Shown: positions 1 through 11,341 of the stretch, in pieces
Position numbering within the stretch: position 1 is the first letter of the stretch
How the letters are laid out: the number at the start of each line of letters is the position of its first letter
Source of the DNA: Parastagonospora avenae f. sp. tritici 18332-5
Lineage: Eukaryota; Ascomycota; Dothideomycetes; Pleosporales; Phaeosphaeriaceae
Length of the DNA: 64,000 nucleotides
Assembly (NCBI GenBank): GCA_022559985.1
Contig: JAFJTR010000003.1
Span: 496,001-560,000, forward strand
Reading direction: 5' to 3'
The notes under the pieces: model-generated
The model's input: the letters and a program-made list of their open reading frames with translations, nothing else
Databases searched by the model: none
What the model was told of the DNA's origin: nothing
Made by a program: the position numbers and the translations under genes

Positions 1-170
1 TCATCAATGTTGGCCAGCTATAAAGTACAGTACTCCCTTCGGACGCACGCCGTATGTGCTCTGAACGGGCAATACTATACTACGAAGTACGTACGCCTAC
101 GGATCAGAAAGAGATGTGCTGAGGACCATCGGAACAGCTTAGACTATATTTCTTCTACCTAATCGCAACT

Positions 171-851
171 TCAAGGCGCGCTGAGACTGCTTTCACCGTC
201 GACAGCAGAAGCCGACTTCTCTTCGAACGCACTAATCCACGCCGGCATTTGCTCAAAGTCATCGATCAACTCTTCTGCGCTCCTCCCATGATTTACGGAC
301 AACTCAATCACCTTCAATCCATCACTCTTCATCGCCTCAATAATTGGGTCAATACTCTTCTCGTGCTCATCAAGCCGTTTATCAAACTCGTCGCCTGCCC
401 TACCTCTCTTCTCGAAGCGCTCTTTCGTGGTTTCCCTACTAGCATGTAACACGATAAGTACAGCTTTGTCGTTAGGTGTCCAGTGCTCCTCAACGGTAGC
501 TTTGAAGTATGACCAGCGTGCTACATCGCGTGGAAAGCCGTCGATAAGGATGCGCACGATGCCCGGGCGTGCGCCGACACCGAAGAGTCGTTCTTTGACG
601 TACTTGGGTGTGAGATCAACGGGAGCTAGAGTGTTGGCTTTCACATTCCTCGTGTACGTTGCGATCTCTTCGGCAGTAAACGTGGGCTTGATGAGAGCAG
701 CGGGGCCTGTAGGTTCTACTTTGATGAACTCGCGCATCTCGTTGCCGATGGAGAAGTGGTCGAGACCATATCGGTCAGCGAGAGAGGTACAGAGGGTGCT
801 TTTGCCGGAGCAGGGCGCGCATAAAATGAGATCAGTACGATGTCTTATCAT
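171..851 (-). CDS. Adenylate/UMP-CMP kinase-like nucleoside-monophosphate kinase
   Basis: Single-exon gene of 226 aa. The N-terminus carries a P-loop (APCSGKST, about residues 12-19) that departs from the usual GxPGSGKGT of adenylate kinases. The NMP-kinase signature LIDGFPRD lies near residue 102, and Arg-rich segments (KERFEKRGR) that would contact phosphates follow. The family moves phosphate from ATP to a nucleoside monophosphate. Which base it uses cannot be read from sequence, and the odd P-loop may mean an atypical member. Length fits the short-LID UMP-CMP kinase type. The start is the ATG directly before the P-loop strand. It is divergent from the gene at 1481 across about 630 bp. Confidence 0.8.
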   Translation of the reverse strand: MIRHRTDLILCAPCSGKSTLCTSLADRYGLDHFSIGNEMREFIKVEPTGPAALIKPTFTAEEIATYTRNVKANTLAPVDLTPKYVKERLFGVGARPGIVRILIDGFPRDVARWSYFKATVEEHWTPNDKAVLIVLHASRETTKERFEKRGRAGDEFDKRLDEHEKSIDPIIEAMKSDGLKVIELSVNHGRSAEELIDDFEQMPAWISAFEEKSASAVDGESSLSAP

Positions 852-1480
852 TTACCTGGATTATCTAACTAAGACGAAGATGAGAAGTTGGTTGGCTGCA
901 GGAAGTGCTTCCTTGGTTTGTTTTACGGACATGATTTTCGTACTGTTTACTTCAGTGTGCTTATGTGCAGGCTCATCTTGCTGCTCTCTTGCGAGATTTT
1001 GTGCCTCTAACTTGTGACATCGAGTCTGTGTGAAGTACTACACATTCCGGGACAAAAGTCTCGTTTTGACCTTTTCCTATGGAAGGTCCAATGCGCAGTC
1101 TGCCACATGCGCACACGTTGATACAAATGCAAAGAGCATGCTTCGAATACTCAGCATGGGAGCAAGTATCCAGCGGGATAAGCAATAGTGGACCTTCCAT
1201 CGCTTGTGTTTTTCGCACTGTCACGCGACAACAGCAAACGGTCGGGTTGTCATGACAAGACTGTCACTTTACCTTGTCTCAAGCACTCCGCCCCTCTTCC
1301 CTTAACAGCAATGCCACGACGTGACCACGCCCTAACACGGTTTATCACTGCGCCGTTGAGATCATCGTTCTTCCTTTGACAGGCTACCACATCTGCACGG
1401 AGAATTTCGACTTGTCGGCCGGCTTTCACCAACGTCGTCAACTCATCACACCCCCCAAATCAATTCGAATCAAGCCAAGG
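852..1480. other. Intergenic, divergent promoter region
   Basis: Upstream of both the kinase-like gene (minus) and the small coiled protein (plus). No ORF with coding character and no RNA gene seen. It must hold both promoters. Confidence 0.6.
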
Positions 1481-1936
1481 ATGTATTCAGACCGCAAAAA
1501 CCGCCCTCAGCACAGTAGCGAAGCGTCCGAATACTCCAGCGAGATGAACAAAATACGACAGGAAATATTCGGTCACGGAGGTCTCGAGGCGCGCATCGAC
1601 GAGACGTACACAACGCAACAGCCCCTGTCCATCCACAAGGGGACCGAAGCCAATGTCAAGGATCGCGGCGAGAACAAGGAGAACGTCGTTGGAGAGAAAA
1701 TCGCCGCCCTTTTCACGTATGCGAAGTCCAGTGGTCGCGAGACTCTGGCACAGTGGCGCTTGCGCCACGACGTGCTGGCGCTGTACATCAAGAGGTTGAA
1801 GGAGGAGATTGCGAACCACCCAATTATGATTGAGAAGGAGGCAGCGCGCAAGGCCGAAGAGGGCAGTGCGAATTTCAAGAAGGAGGAAGAGAATGTGGAC
1901 ATCAATATGGACGACATTGACATCATACTGGATTAA
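1481..1936 (+). CDS. Hypothetical small charged protein
   Basis: 151 aa from the ATG at 1481. The reading frame stays open upstream but has no better start. I do not recognise a domain. The middle (about residues 75-125) looks helical and charged, with alternating Lys/Glu suggesting a coiled coil. The C-terminus ends in an acidic tail, NMDDIDIILD, that could be a docking peptide. Single exon. The next gene downstream is on the same strand after 314 bp. Confidence 0.6.
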   Translation: MYSDRKNRPQHSSEASEYSSEMNKIRQEIFGHGGLEARIDETYTTQQPLSIHKGTEANVKDRGENKENVVGEKIAALFTYAKSSGRETLAQWRLRHDVLALYIKRLKEEIANHPIMIEKEAARKAEEGSANFKKEEENVDINMDDIDIILD

Positions 1937-2250
1937 GCAAGATGAGGATGGAGGTCGTCAACGACTTGGCACAGACGGCATTTGGAGTTTACATGGATTT
2001 AAACATTTCGAATCGGAACAATGAATTGTAACTTGTACAGTTATCACGGATCTGTACCTCGTTGTGCAGTGATGGTTTGCGAGATTCCAACGCAGCGACA
2101 TTCGAGACGCTAGGATCGAAGCTAGCCCGAGACGGCGTAGCCGATCCGCATAGCAAGTATGCCATCATCGATCGCGTCCAGAACCAAATGTCAAGATGTG
2201 ACTGCAACATGTTACGAGAATAGCAGAATGATTTGTTCATTACACCCAAC
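1937..2250. other. Intergenic
   Basis: Short tandem spacer holding the 3' end of the preceding gene and the promoter of the dehydrogenase. Nothing else recognised. Confidence 0.5.
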
Positions 2251-3094
2251 ATGCCTCCATGGTCCTTAATATCGCCTGCCTCGCGCGGCATTGGCTTCGC
2301 GCTTGCCAAAACAGTCCTACAAACCACCAACGCGCCAGTCGTTGTCACAGCGCGTAAAGACCTTGATAAAACAAAAGAGGAACTTCTAAATGGTACCGAC
2401 ATTGACGAAGCGAGGCTCCGCGTGTTGAGGCTGGACGTTCTGGGTGCGTAATAATTGACATTTCCCCACGATCCAGCTAACCTCTGAGCCAGACGAGTCC
2501 ACCATCGCAGACGCAGCCGCAGAATGCAAAAAACACTTCCCCTCCGCTTCACCCCTACAACTAGCATTCATAGTCCCAGGAATCCTTTTCCCGGAGAAAG
2601 CCCCATCACAAATCAACGCCGACGATGCTCTACTAACTTTCCGCACCAACACACTCGGCCCCATGTTGATGCTCAAGCACTTCTCCCCCTTCCTGCCCAA
2701 GAAGAGCGCGTCCCCGGACCTAAACTCCAGTGATATGGAAGGCCTTCCCCTCACCGCAACAGCAGCAATCATGTCCGCGCGCGTCGGCAGCATCAGCGAC
2801 AACCGCCTTGGTGGGTGGTACAGCTATCGCGCGTCGAAAGCTGGGGTAAACCAGTTGGTTAAGACGTTTGATAACCATTTGCGCACGGCATCAGGGGAGA
2901 ATGCGATGGCTGTTTCGTTACATCCGGGCACGGTGAAGACGGATTTGAGCAAAGATTTCTGGGGGAATGTTAAGAAGGATAAGCTTTTTGAGAGGGAGTG
3001 GGTGGCCGAGCAGTTGATTGATGTGATGAACAGAGTAGGAGTGGAGGGGAGGGGGAAGTGTTGGGATTGGGATGGGAAAGAGGTTCCGCCTTGA
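2251..3094 (+). CDS. Short-chain dehydrogenase/reductase (two exons)
   Basis: Exons 2251-2443 and 2493-3094 joined across a 49-nt GT-AG intron give 264 aa. The cofactor turn is SPASRGIGFALA, a weakened form of TGxxxGIG in which the first Gly is replaced. The active-site motif is YSYRASKAG (Tyr-x3-Lys) with an upstream Ser (SARVGSIS), and HPGTVKTDL follows as in classical SDRs. NAD(P)-dependent oxidoreductase, probably cytosolic; substrate unknown. The ATG at 2251 is chosen because the frame upstream only offers TTG. It resembles C-factor/CsgA-like fungal SDRs. Confidence 0.85.
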
Positions 3095-3430
3095 ATGTGA
3101 CAGATGGGCGATTAGCTGGGTATTATGTTGTGAAAGCTACCGTCTTAGCGATTCGCAGATACTAGAAGTTTGCGGTGGTGCCACATAGACGATTAGATTT
3201 TTTTGGACTGTTTAATATTTTTCAAATTCATACCTATCGAAATGGTATGGTATCTGTATTCCTTGGAGCGTGTGTGCGTGCAAAAGCCGCTATGTATCAT
3301 CGCTCGAGCGCAATAGGGCTCTCAAAGCATCAAAACAACGCCTTTTCATGCGTAAGTGGTATCTGTGTACAAAAAAGAAATCGTAGCATGTTCATATCGT
3401 TACATCCTTCTCTTCCAAGGTCTTCCCTCC
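3095..3430. other. Intergenic between convergent genes
   Basis: 3' flanks of the SDR (plus) and the membrane protein (minus). No coding signal. Confidence 0.5.
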
Positions 3431-5268
3431 TCAAGCCTCATAAACTCGATCCCACATCGGGCTTCTATTCCTCTTGTGCCCTATACTCATATTACGTAGC
3501 GGCCATTCCGTCTTAGAACTGCGACGTGGAAGGGACGGAGTAGGATACCTGTCAAGACTCCTATGACCACCGTACAAGCCATCTTCCTGGTCAAGATAGC
3601 CATTCTGGTACTCTGGGCCGTAGTCCTCGACATAAGAGTAGTCGTTTGAGAAAGAGTTGGCTGGTGCGTTCTGCGACAGGGGAGAGATGGGGGAAGTGGG
3701 ATCCGTGTGGTATGGTCCGATAGATGAATTGGAACTCAGTGCGAGACCACTTGAGCTGCTACCGCTATGTTCAACGTGTCTGATTGACGGTCGAAGTAGA
3801 GACTTTGATGCGGCTTCTGCTGCTGGACTGATTCCGGTAGGACTCTCGGGGACGGGTTTCCGCTTTATTGTCGCTGAGCGCGGAACGGATGGGATTTCAA
3901 GCACCATGGGCATACTTGGTCGGCGCTTTCGTTGCAATGATGTGGTTTGCCGTCCAAGCACAGGAGACTCCACATTTTCATCTGGCTCTGATAACTCTTT
4001 AACGGAGTGCAAACTGCTGTAACTTGTTCTCTTTCCTCGTGCACGGTTCGAACTGTGCGTATGAAACAGTGCCGGTGCCATGATTGGTTGCGCATCTTGC
4101 ATAGTCATTTGTTGAGCTGATTCTCTTGGTGGGTATGCTGGTGGATGTTGAGATGTTCCCATCGCCATAGGCGCGGGGTCGTAGGCAGTAGATTCGTATG
4201 GTTCGTAACCTTCATCTTCCCAATTAGTGTTTCCATGGTCCTGGCCAAACTGGTTGTGCGACGGGTTGAGAGGCCTACGGTGTTCCAGATTTTCGGTCGA
4301 TTTGTCTTGGAAGGCAAATCGGGGTATGAAGCCAGGGGAGGATGGTGGCTGCGAGCCATCCTCGTGCTTATCCTTTCTACGGCGAAGCAGGAAACAGCAT
4401 CCAAGGAGCATGGCGGCAGCTCCAAAGATACCCAAGGGAATACCAACGCCCAGGCCGATCTTCTGAGTTCTGGTAAGGTTACTGCTACTCGCTGGTGGCG
4501 AGATGGGATCGAAGGTTGCGCTTGGTGTTGGCCCCGAGTTTGTGCGAGCGGTACTGGAAGCAACAGTGCTGGACGCTGTTGACGATACAGTAGCAGACCT
4601 AGTATTTAAAGTACTAGTAGCGTACCTGGATGATCTGGATAGCGTCACAATCGAAGATACAATTACGGATAGACTTCGGGATGGTGACGATGAAGCTGAC
4701 GCTGACGTTGACGTCCTCGCCGAATTTGCCGACGATTGCGCCGAAGCGCTGGATGCGGAGTAAGATGCTGAAGAAACAGTCTGTGAAGACCGCAGATCCT
4801 TTGTTGAGATTGGCCACTGCCAGCTACTTTGTGTTGGTGTTGCTTGGCTGTCCGTGGTTTGTGATGGCGGTGTAGGTAGACGAGCAGTCTCCGGCCCGAA
4901 TTCTCTGACCAAGTAACTTTGAATGTTGTATGGTAAGTTCAAGAACCATTGTGGCCGATTATCGTCGAGAAATTCTTCCCAAAGAATGCTTGATATAGCA
5001 GGAGCGTTCGTCGCAGCGATCTGACGTAAAGATAGTGGTATCGCGGTTAGGAGCACTTGAGCGAAAGACGCGCTGTGGTGTGTCAGTAGATTTTCGCGTT
5101 CGGAATCATTAGTTACTTCTGGGAGCCTTACGCATCTGGCTCTTGCCTCTTCCTCCATACTTCAACTCCAGGTACTGGTGCAGGCGTGATGATTGGTCTC
5201 GGAACAGCCGTGACGCTACCAATCAACGCTACCAAAACCATCCACTTCCATCCTCTTAACGAATGCAT
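3431..5268 (-). CDS. Secreted/anchored Ser-rich single-pass membrane protein (cell-surface sensor-like)
   Basis: Two exons: 5268-5132 and 5072-3431, joined across a 59-nt intron (donor GTAAGG, branch CTACTGAC, acceptor CACAG), giving 592 aa. Exon 1 encodes a clear signal peptide (MHSLRGWKWMVLVALIGSVT, likely cut near AVP). The ectodomain has a short folded part (about 46-110), then a Ser/Thr-rich stretch likely O-mannosylated (about 125-250), one membrane segment (about 265-288, IGLGVGIPLGIFGAAAMLLG) followed by RRRK, and a long disordered cytoplasmic tail. This layout is that of fungal Mid2/Wsc-like surface proteins; a specific family was not recognised. The main exon alone also has an in-frame ATG at 5158, which would drop the signal peptide. 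Confidence 0.8.
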
Positions 5269-6836
5269 GTATGAGCGAGCTAACGAATGTCGTAGTAAAG
5301 AGATGCAGAAAAATGAAGATATTGCGAAATGTTCGCTGCGACAGTCGTATGTGCTATGATTGCCTCATGTCTGGATGTTCAGTTCCAAGTCAGACCAGCA
5401 GCAGCCTTTGCAGTGGCCACCAACTCTTTAACACATCAACACCCATGCGGTCCATCTCGAACCAGATTCGTCGCATGCGAGACGACCACGCAAGTCCACG
5501 CAAAGAGGCGAAAAACGATTGATCAACATACACAGCCCCAGCGGTCTCTATACCTCAAATCGCAAGTCGGCTCGCAGATCAGGGTCCGCCAGTCGAAGCA
5601 TCCAATCATAGTGAATCTGAAACTCTATCCCAGTTTCTCGTTCGCCCCGCTCCAGCCACAGATCTTATGGGTTTTTGAGCAAATCGCATGTCTTTTGTCT
5701 CACTCCCAGTCAGACGGAAACGTTTGAGTGGGTAAACGGGAGAATGTGGCGATACGTGGCGGTGCAGACTGCATGGTTCGCTTCGCTGCCGAACAGGAAC
5801 ACTGTGTTGCCGGTCGAAGCGAGGATCTGGATGTACCGTCCGTTTTCTGACGTGTAAATTCGAAATCATCGTCATTGGCTGCAAAATAGTGATGATGTAA
5901 AGTGACAACATTTTGGTGCCCGTTTATTTTTGGAGCTCAACCAGCACCAGGTTTTGCGCACACCGCTGATCCATGTTTTTATACTGCAGGCTGACATGTT
6001 CTATGGTAAGATCATCAGGGTGTTCTTCACTGCTGTAAATAGACTTCATTCACATTGCTAGTCCTGATGATTTGCTCCCCAACAGAAGCCGATTTCACAA
6101 CTACAATTCTATACTTGATTTGCACTTCACGTCTTTGTCTGAATAAGTGGCCTCTCTTTTCTGTTGTCAAGACAGCTTTAATGCATACCTTCTAATACTG
6201 CAAATACATGCATGTTACTGATGTGGTAAATATGGTCGATTCACACCACGCCAGCCGAGTCTGATAAGTTCAGGTGAAAATCTGCGACAATCGACACCTG
6301 ACTCATCACATACCCGAATAGGCAGTTTGATAAGCAACACTCTCGTGGGCGGCAAAAGTCACTTCAGCCGACAAGAAGGGCGAGTGAAAAGTTGCTACAA
6401 TCTACACCAAGCCCAGAACTTTCCCAATGCGGCATGTTAGTTCGTTTTTGGTGGTAAGCTATGAAGTCAGCAGCTATACTTTCAGAAACTTCGAGTGAAA
6501 GTTGCTGTAATCGTCACCCAAGAATCCCAACCTGCCTGATTAGGCAACTTTTGACGTGGAGATCTGGAGTGATTGTATGCTACAATCTATACTTTACACA
6601 CCTCCTTCCTAAATAGGTAGTTTGGAATTTCAAACAAGTAAATCTCGCACGACTGTTTTGGAGGCTGGAATAGGTCGCCGCCTCACTCAACTTAGAATGA
6701 CTATAATCAACACTTCAAAAGACTTGCCGCATTAGGCAATTTGAGAACAATTTTAACTTTCTCGAAACCGAATTGAGCAATCTTACCGTAGCTATACGCT
6801 GCTTCCTCCCGGCATGTTCACCTTGTGGTACGACTT
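5269..6836. other. Long intergenic region with a repeat array at its right end
   Basis: Lies between the 5' end of the Ser-rich membrane protein and the 3' end of the MFS permease (both minus). No ORF here looks coding. The right half is AT-richer and contains the degenerate repeats listed separately. Confidence 0.6.
6272..6745. repeat. Degenerate interspersed repeat, five units
   Basis: Five diverged copies start near 6273, 6382, 6492, 6566 and 6694. Each has a left block close to GTGAAA-TTGCTACAATC-ACACC and, after 15-25 variable bases, a right block close to ATTAGGCAATTTG. The right block is weakest in the second unit, and the left block is weakest in the fifth. Spacing between units is irregular (about 74-128 bp), so this is not a simple tandem repeat. 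No open frame runs through the array. Function unknown. Confidence 0.6.
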
Positions 6837-8611
6837 CTATGTCGTGAAAGGATTGTACATGCGCCCAGTCTCATCACTCGCACTCTTCAATTTCTTGTTC
6901 TGCCTCTTCAGATAGGTCTTGCTTCCAAACGCCATGCAAAAGGTGAGGCCCGCAAATACAATCTGTAGAATCATCGCCATTGTATACCTCGGTCTGTCCG
7001 AATCCGGGAAGAAGTATGGACTCATTACGTTTCCGAGATGACCACAAATATTCACAATAGCACCACCTGCCGCTCGCTTCTCTGGTGTTTGAGATAGGGA
7101 GCTAACAGCCCATGTATACACGAGCGCATTCGCAGAGAAACTGCCAGAGGTGTAGAGGAAGGCGGCGGTATAGCGTGCTGCGGTGTTGAGTGTGGCGACG
7201 GAGATGATGAAGCCGACAATCGAGATGCAGTTGTTCGCCATGATGTGAAATCCACGTTCCTTCTTGCGGTCGGAGTTCCATGCGACGAAGAAGGAGACAG
7301 CAGTGCCCAAGATGTAAGGTGGAGCGGTTAGGACAAGGGCAATAGTGCTGGAGCCGAGGCCAAAGCCACGAACCATGGTGGGGAAGAAGTTGTTGAAGCC
7401 GTAGGATGAGGTCATGAAGATATTCATGAAGATCTAAGGTATGTCAGAGGGGGCTCTACTGGATAAGTTGTGTAACATACAAAGATGTAGGTTTTGACGT
7501 CTGTAAGTGCGAGACGCAGACCTTGCCAGACTGTCGAGTCGGTAGCATCCTCGACACGATCAGCTTCAATGCGCGTAATTGCGATTTGACGCATATCTTC
7601 GGTCATCGACCACATGGCCGATCCATTCTTTGAGTGGGGGTAATTCGGCAGAATCCAGAAGGCAGTTATCGCAAAGAAAGCACTCATTGCTGCCTCGAGG
7701 ATGAACAGCCACTGCCATCCCGCTATACCGGCAAGGCCCTTCATGCCACTAAAGACACCAGCAGCGATGAGTCCGCTGAAAGCCTGAGCCAGAACAAGAC
7801 CAGAATAAAGCAAAGCTGTGCGAAGTGCAAGTTCGCTACGCGTGTACCAGCAGGACATCAGATACACTGCCTGAAGACATGTTAGCTATCAAACGTAGAA
7901 AGATTGTGATGATGGACTTGCGCCTGGGAAAAGAGGAGCTTCGATTATACCAAGAACAAACTGGACTGCGAAGAGTTGATTTGCACTGGTGACACCTGCG
8001 GTCGCCGCGGAGACACCGGACCACAAAAACGCACATAGTGGCAAATAGATGGCAGGACGCACACGGGTGATGAGCATGTTCGACGGTAGTTGCGCCAACA
8101 TGTAACTGTATAGTCTTAGCCTGAAGCTGAATAATGAAGCAAAGGCGACGGCTCACCCAACCGTGAGCAGTGCAACAGCTGTACTGTAGTCTGTATTTCC
8201 GAGCTGCAAGGTCTCTTCGAAGTCATCGTCGAGGCGCACTTGACTATCACGAATGTTAAATTTCCGCTATCATAACTACTACAATCATGCTTACGCGATA
8301 TTTGTGCGATTCAAGAAATTATTGAGGTATAAAATCCAGAGCTGAGGTAACAAAGTCATATCCAACGTCCTTACTAATTTCTTCTGCTTTGCCTCCCAGT
8401 CTGGTATACCGAGTGCTTCGACGGAGTTTGCTCTTTGAGCATCCTTATCCTCGGCGGTGACATTTGACTGGACAGCTTCGAGCATACTGTGCTGTTCAAC
8501 CTTCTCTTTCTCGGTGTCTAAAGCAATATGCGGAGCCGCTGAGCCTAGAGTGCTGCCATGGATGATGGGCTCCAGACCTGTCGGCGGTTGGTCCGCTTTG
8601 TTGTTCCCCAT
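6837..8611 (-). CDS. MFS anion:cation symporter (Dal5/allantoate-permease type)
   Basis: Five exons: 8611-8295, 8243-8157, 8105-7922, 7870-7481, 7433-6837, total 524 aa. The N-terminus is a soluble tail; the first helix region ends in LNRTNIA, the NRTN motif typical of the ACS family. About 12 hydrophobic segments follow, with PLFPGA/SCWYTR near helix 4-5 as in Dal5-like carriers. It likely imports a small organic acid or amide at the plasma membrane; the substrate cannot be told. The third intron appears to use a GC donor (GCAAGT at 7921); an alternative GT donor five bases on (GTCCAT) with acceptor GGCAG would also keep frame and change Val to Met. The ATG at 8611 is the only ATG in frame before the conserved part. 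Confidence 0.88.
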
Positions 8612-9682
8612 TGCAGAAGTTGGAAAGTTGGGTACGAGGGAGATAAGTTTGACGAAGAAGGTCAACCCATGGCGATCATTGCACCGTCTTATATTTCTTC
8701 AATCTTCCCCGCAATACTCCACGAACCCCAGAGTCCTTGCTCAACCATGACTGTGGTGGCACACTAGTGAACCGTGGCAGAGGCATTTGTTCGGTGTTGG
8801 CACCCCAGACTCGTCGACTAGCATAGTATAGTACAACAGCACGCGTGCTTGGAAGACAAGATATGTCGCAACTCCTCAAAAGGACCGCCTGGAGTCTCCA
8901 CAAGAGTGTAGGATGGGCCGTTGTTCCTGAGAAGGATCTAATCCTGACATCACAAACGTGTTAGAGGAGTCCTGGACAACCCGTATACTTATCGCCCAGC
9001 AGGAGACAAGACTCTCGTCAGGTGTTGGCAATTCAGAAGTGAGACTGAGGTGTGCAGTCTAATCGGAGTCGGAGCAGTGCTCGAAGAGCCTCAAGATATG
9101 GCCAAGCCGGATATGGCGCCGAAGCACGCCGCTGACGCTTGGGTTGCAGATCACCCTAGTCCGCGTACTGCGCGGTACACCTGTAGCATGCTACCATGGC
9201 TTGGAACGGTTCCACCTGATGGTCGTGATGCTGGTAATAATCAGCGGTTGATTGGACATAGCGTTGTTTTTATGTGTATGTCTTCGAGACGAGGTCATGC
9301 CCGGATGAATCGTACTGCTTCTAGGAATTAGGGCTCGGCGAGAACGATTGACCCCGATATGCGGACCAGCAGCCTATTCAAGGAGACTTTGGACTCTGAA
9401 GGTAGGCGGGCAACTCAAATGGTGCTCCATTGGGTGTCATTGATTCAAGCGCCAGTGGGTCGTGGTCCAGAGGGCTCCAGCGCAAAAGCTTTCAATAGTC
9501 AAATATCTCCGTGTATGCTCATGAAATCGACGTAAATTTAATGCCCAATCAATCCAAGCCTCGAAGTCATCATTATGACAACAGCAGTCAGTCGACGCCA
9601 TTGAACGCATTCGCTATGACACTTCACTGGTCGATCAACACCTTGAAACCTTTTCCAAAACCGTACACCGTAACATCTTCGA
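8612..9682. other. Intergenic
   Basis: Promoter side of the MFS permease and 3' flank of SEC17. Short open frames (for example 9050-9331) have no protein-like composition. Nothing recognised. Confidence 0.5.
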
Positions 9683-10961
9683 CTATGAGAAGTCCTCGCC
9701 TGTCTCTTCGATAGTGCCCTTGATTCTCAAAAGCAATGTGGTCTTCCACTTGTCCAGCTTACTCAGCTGATCGTATTGGAACAGCTACAATTTGTCAATT
9801 CTGACAACACTCAGCAAGTAGATTGTGGTGATTTTACCTTATCGGCGAACATCTCTTGGTCTCCATCCTGCACCGCTTGTGTCAAGTCTACAAGGAGCTG
9901 ATGCTCTCGCTGCTGAACGAAGCTTGGGTCCAGGTCTCGGTAACGGTCGAGCGCGGCGTTTACGCCAACTTGATCTCCCGTACAGAGCTGGCAGATACCG
10001 GCCTTGAGTAGATACTCCTTGACGGACCATCGCATCAAATTGTTCTGGATTGATGTCTTGGCCACCTTCTCGTAGAGCTCAATAGCTTTGTAGTAGTCCT
10101 TGCCATCGAGCGCTACAAGATCGGCAGTCTTAAGCCATAACTTGTTGGCAAGAGCCTGTTTCGATACATTAGTCTTGTCCAAAAAAATTGATATCTGGGA
10201 CTTGTTTACTTCGGCGTTGTCCTGATCAGAAGTTAGCAAGGTCAAAGACCGTTAAGATATGCTGGAACTTACAGCTTCATACCAGCCAGCAGCTTCTTCA
10301 TACGCGGCTCCAGCTCTGGCGTTGTCGCCGAGCTCCACTTCAAAGAGCTCGGCAAGATTTTGCTTGTGAGTAGCTGCACGACGGAAGTTGCCTTTGCTAC
10401 AGTACTGTGCGATGGCCTTGTCGAGGCATCGTGCGGCAGCCTCCGGATCATCCTTCTTGTACGCCTCTGATTCTGGTCAGATTTGAAGCATCTTCACAGG
10501 AATTCTGTCATACTGAAAGCCTCTGTAAGAGTGTTTGCTTCGTCGTCGGGCTCATTCAGGTTCTGTCTTTGTACTGCTGCTGCTTTCTCAAACGCCTCAC
10601 CCGCTTCCTTTCCTACACCAAATTAGCTTCAATGAACTACACACAAAGCCAATAGCACTTCGCAGTGAAGGTGGCGATGCTCATGCGTACCCATTTTCTG
10701 CATTCGGAAAGCATTCGCTGCCGCGATGAACTGGTCTGCAGCTGCCTCATCTGTCACGTGTGTTAGTCTACAAGGCTAGGCTGGAATGCTCCGAGTCTGT
10801 CACATTTGTCTTGTCGTCCACCGAAAAAGCTGAAGCCACCTGAAGCCTTCTGTAGGGACTGTTCTGCCTGTCATAGCACCTCAATATCAGTATCCGCATT
10901 GTGGCTGAGCTTTGAGGGTTCGCCCCACCTGACGGAGCAGCGCGCGTGGGTCGCCTGCCAT
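9683..10961 (-). CDS. SEC17: Alpha-SNAP (Sec17), vesicular fusion adaptor
   Basis: Eight exons reconstructed: 10961-10929, 10867-10804, 10750-10691, 10612-10514, 10466-10273, 10221-10210, 10155-9838, 9784-9683. Every junction keeps phase and the sum is 293 aa, the usual Sec17 length (292-295). Family hallmarks are MAGDPRALLRQ at the N-terminus, GGFSFFGG, the TPR-like helices (EDN-type repeat LTEAFKAYKKDDPEAAA), DLTQAVQDGDQEMFADK and the C-terminal LDKWKTTLLLRIK that activates NSF. It recruits NSF/Sec18 to SNARE complexes for disassembly on endomembranes. Exon 6 is only 12 nt (D-N-A-E). It is divergent from GatC across 380 bp. Confidence 0.95.
10210..10221 (-). other. SEC17: 12-nt microexon of SEC17
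   Basis: GACAACGCCGAA encodes DNAE. It is flanked by a CAG acceptor and a GTAAAC donor, with a GCTAAC branch point in the upstream intron. The peptide falls where the Sec17 family has DNAEALANKL, so the exon is needed for the protein. Confidence 0.85.
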
Positions 10962-11341
10962 GCTTGTGTATTTGAAGGTTGTGTGTATTCAATGCTGGAA
11001 GAGGTATTGTAGAAGGTAGAGAGGTAATAGGCAGCAGAAACGCGACTTTGGGTGTTTAGTCGAGACAAGTGGCTGCAGTAGCTGTCTCGAGAGCGATGAC
11101 GACCCCACTGGTCCGTGCAATGGGAAACTGACCTCGGCGGCCTTTCCGAAGCGGGACTAGCGTGCTCAGCTGCAGACTGAACTCAACCTCGACGACATGG
11201 CATTTTCGATGCCACAGCCTGTGTATTCACTTTCTGAGGGAAATTGCGCCAGCCCTCGCCGTATTTCGAGCACACAAGTGGAACTCAATATAAGGACCAC
11301 GCCGGAGACACTCTCCTTGCATCAATCGTGTCTAAGCCACG
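10962..11341. other. Divergent promoter SEC17/GatC
   Basis: 380-bp spacer between the two start codons. No ORF or RNA gene. I see no motif strong enough to name. Confidence 0.5.

Noticed and set aside
8676..9331. Short ORFs in the MFS/SEC17 spacer
   Set aside because: No conserved motif, no introns that extend them, and composition unlike neighbouring genes.
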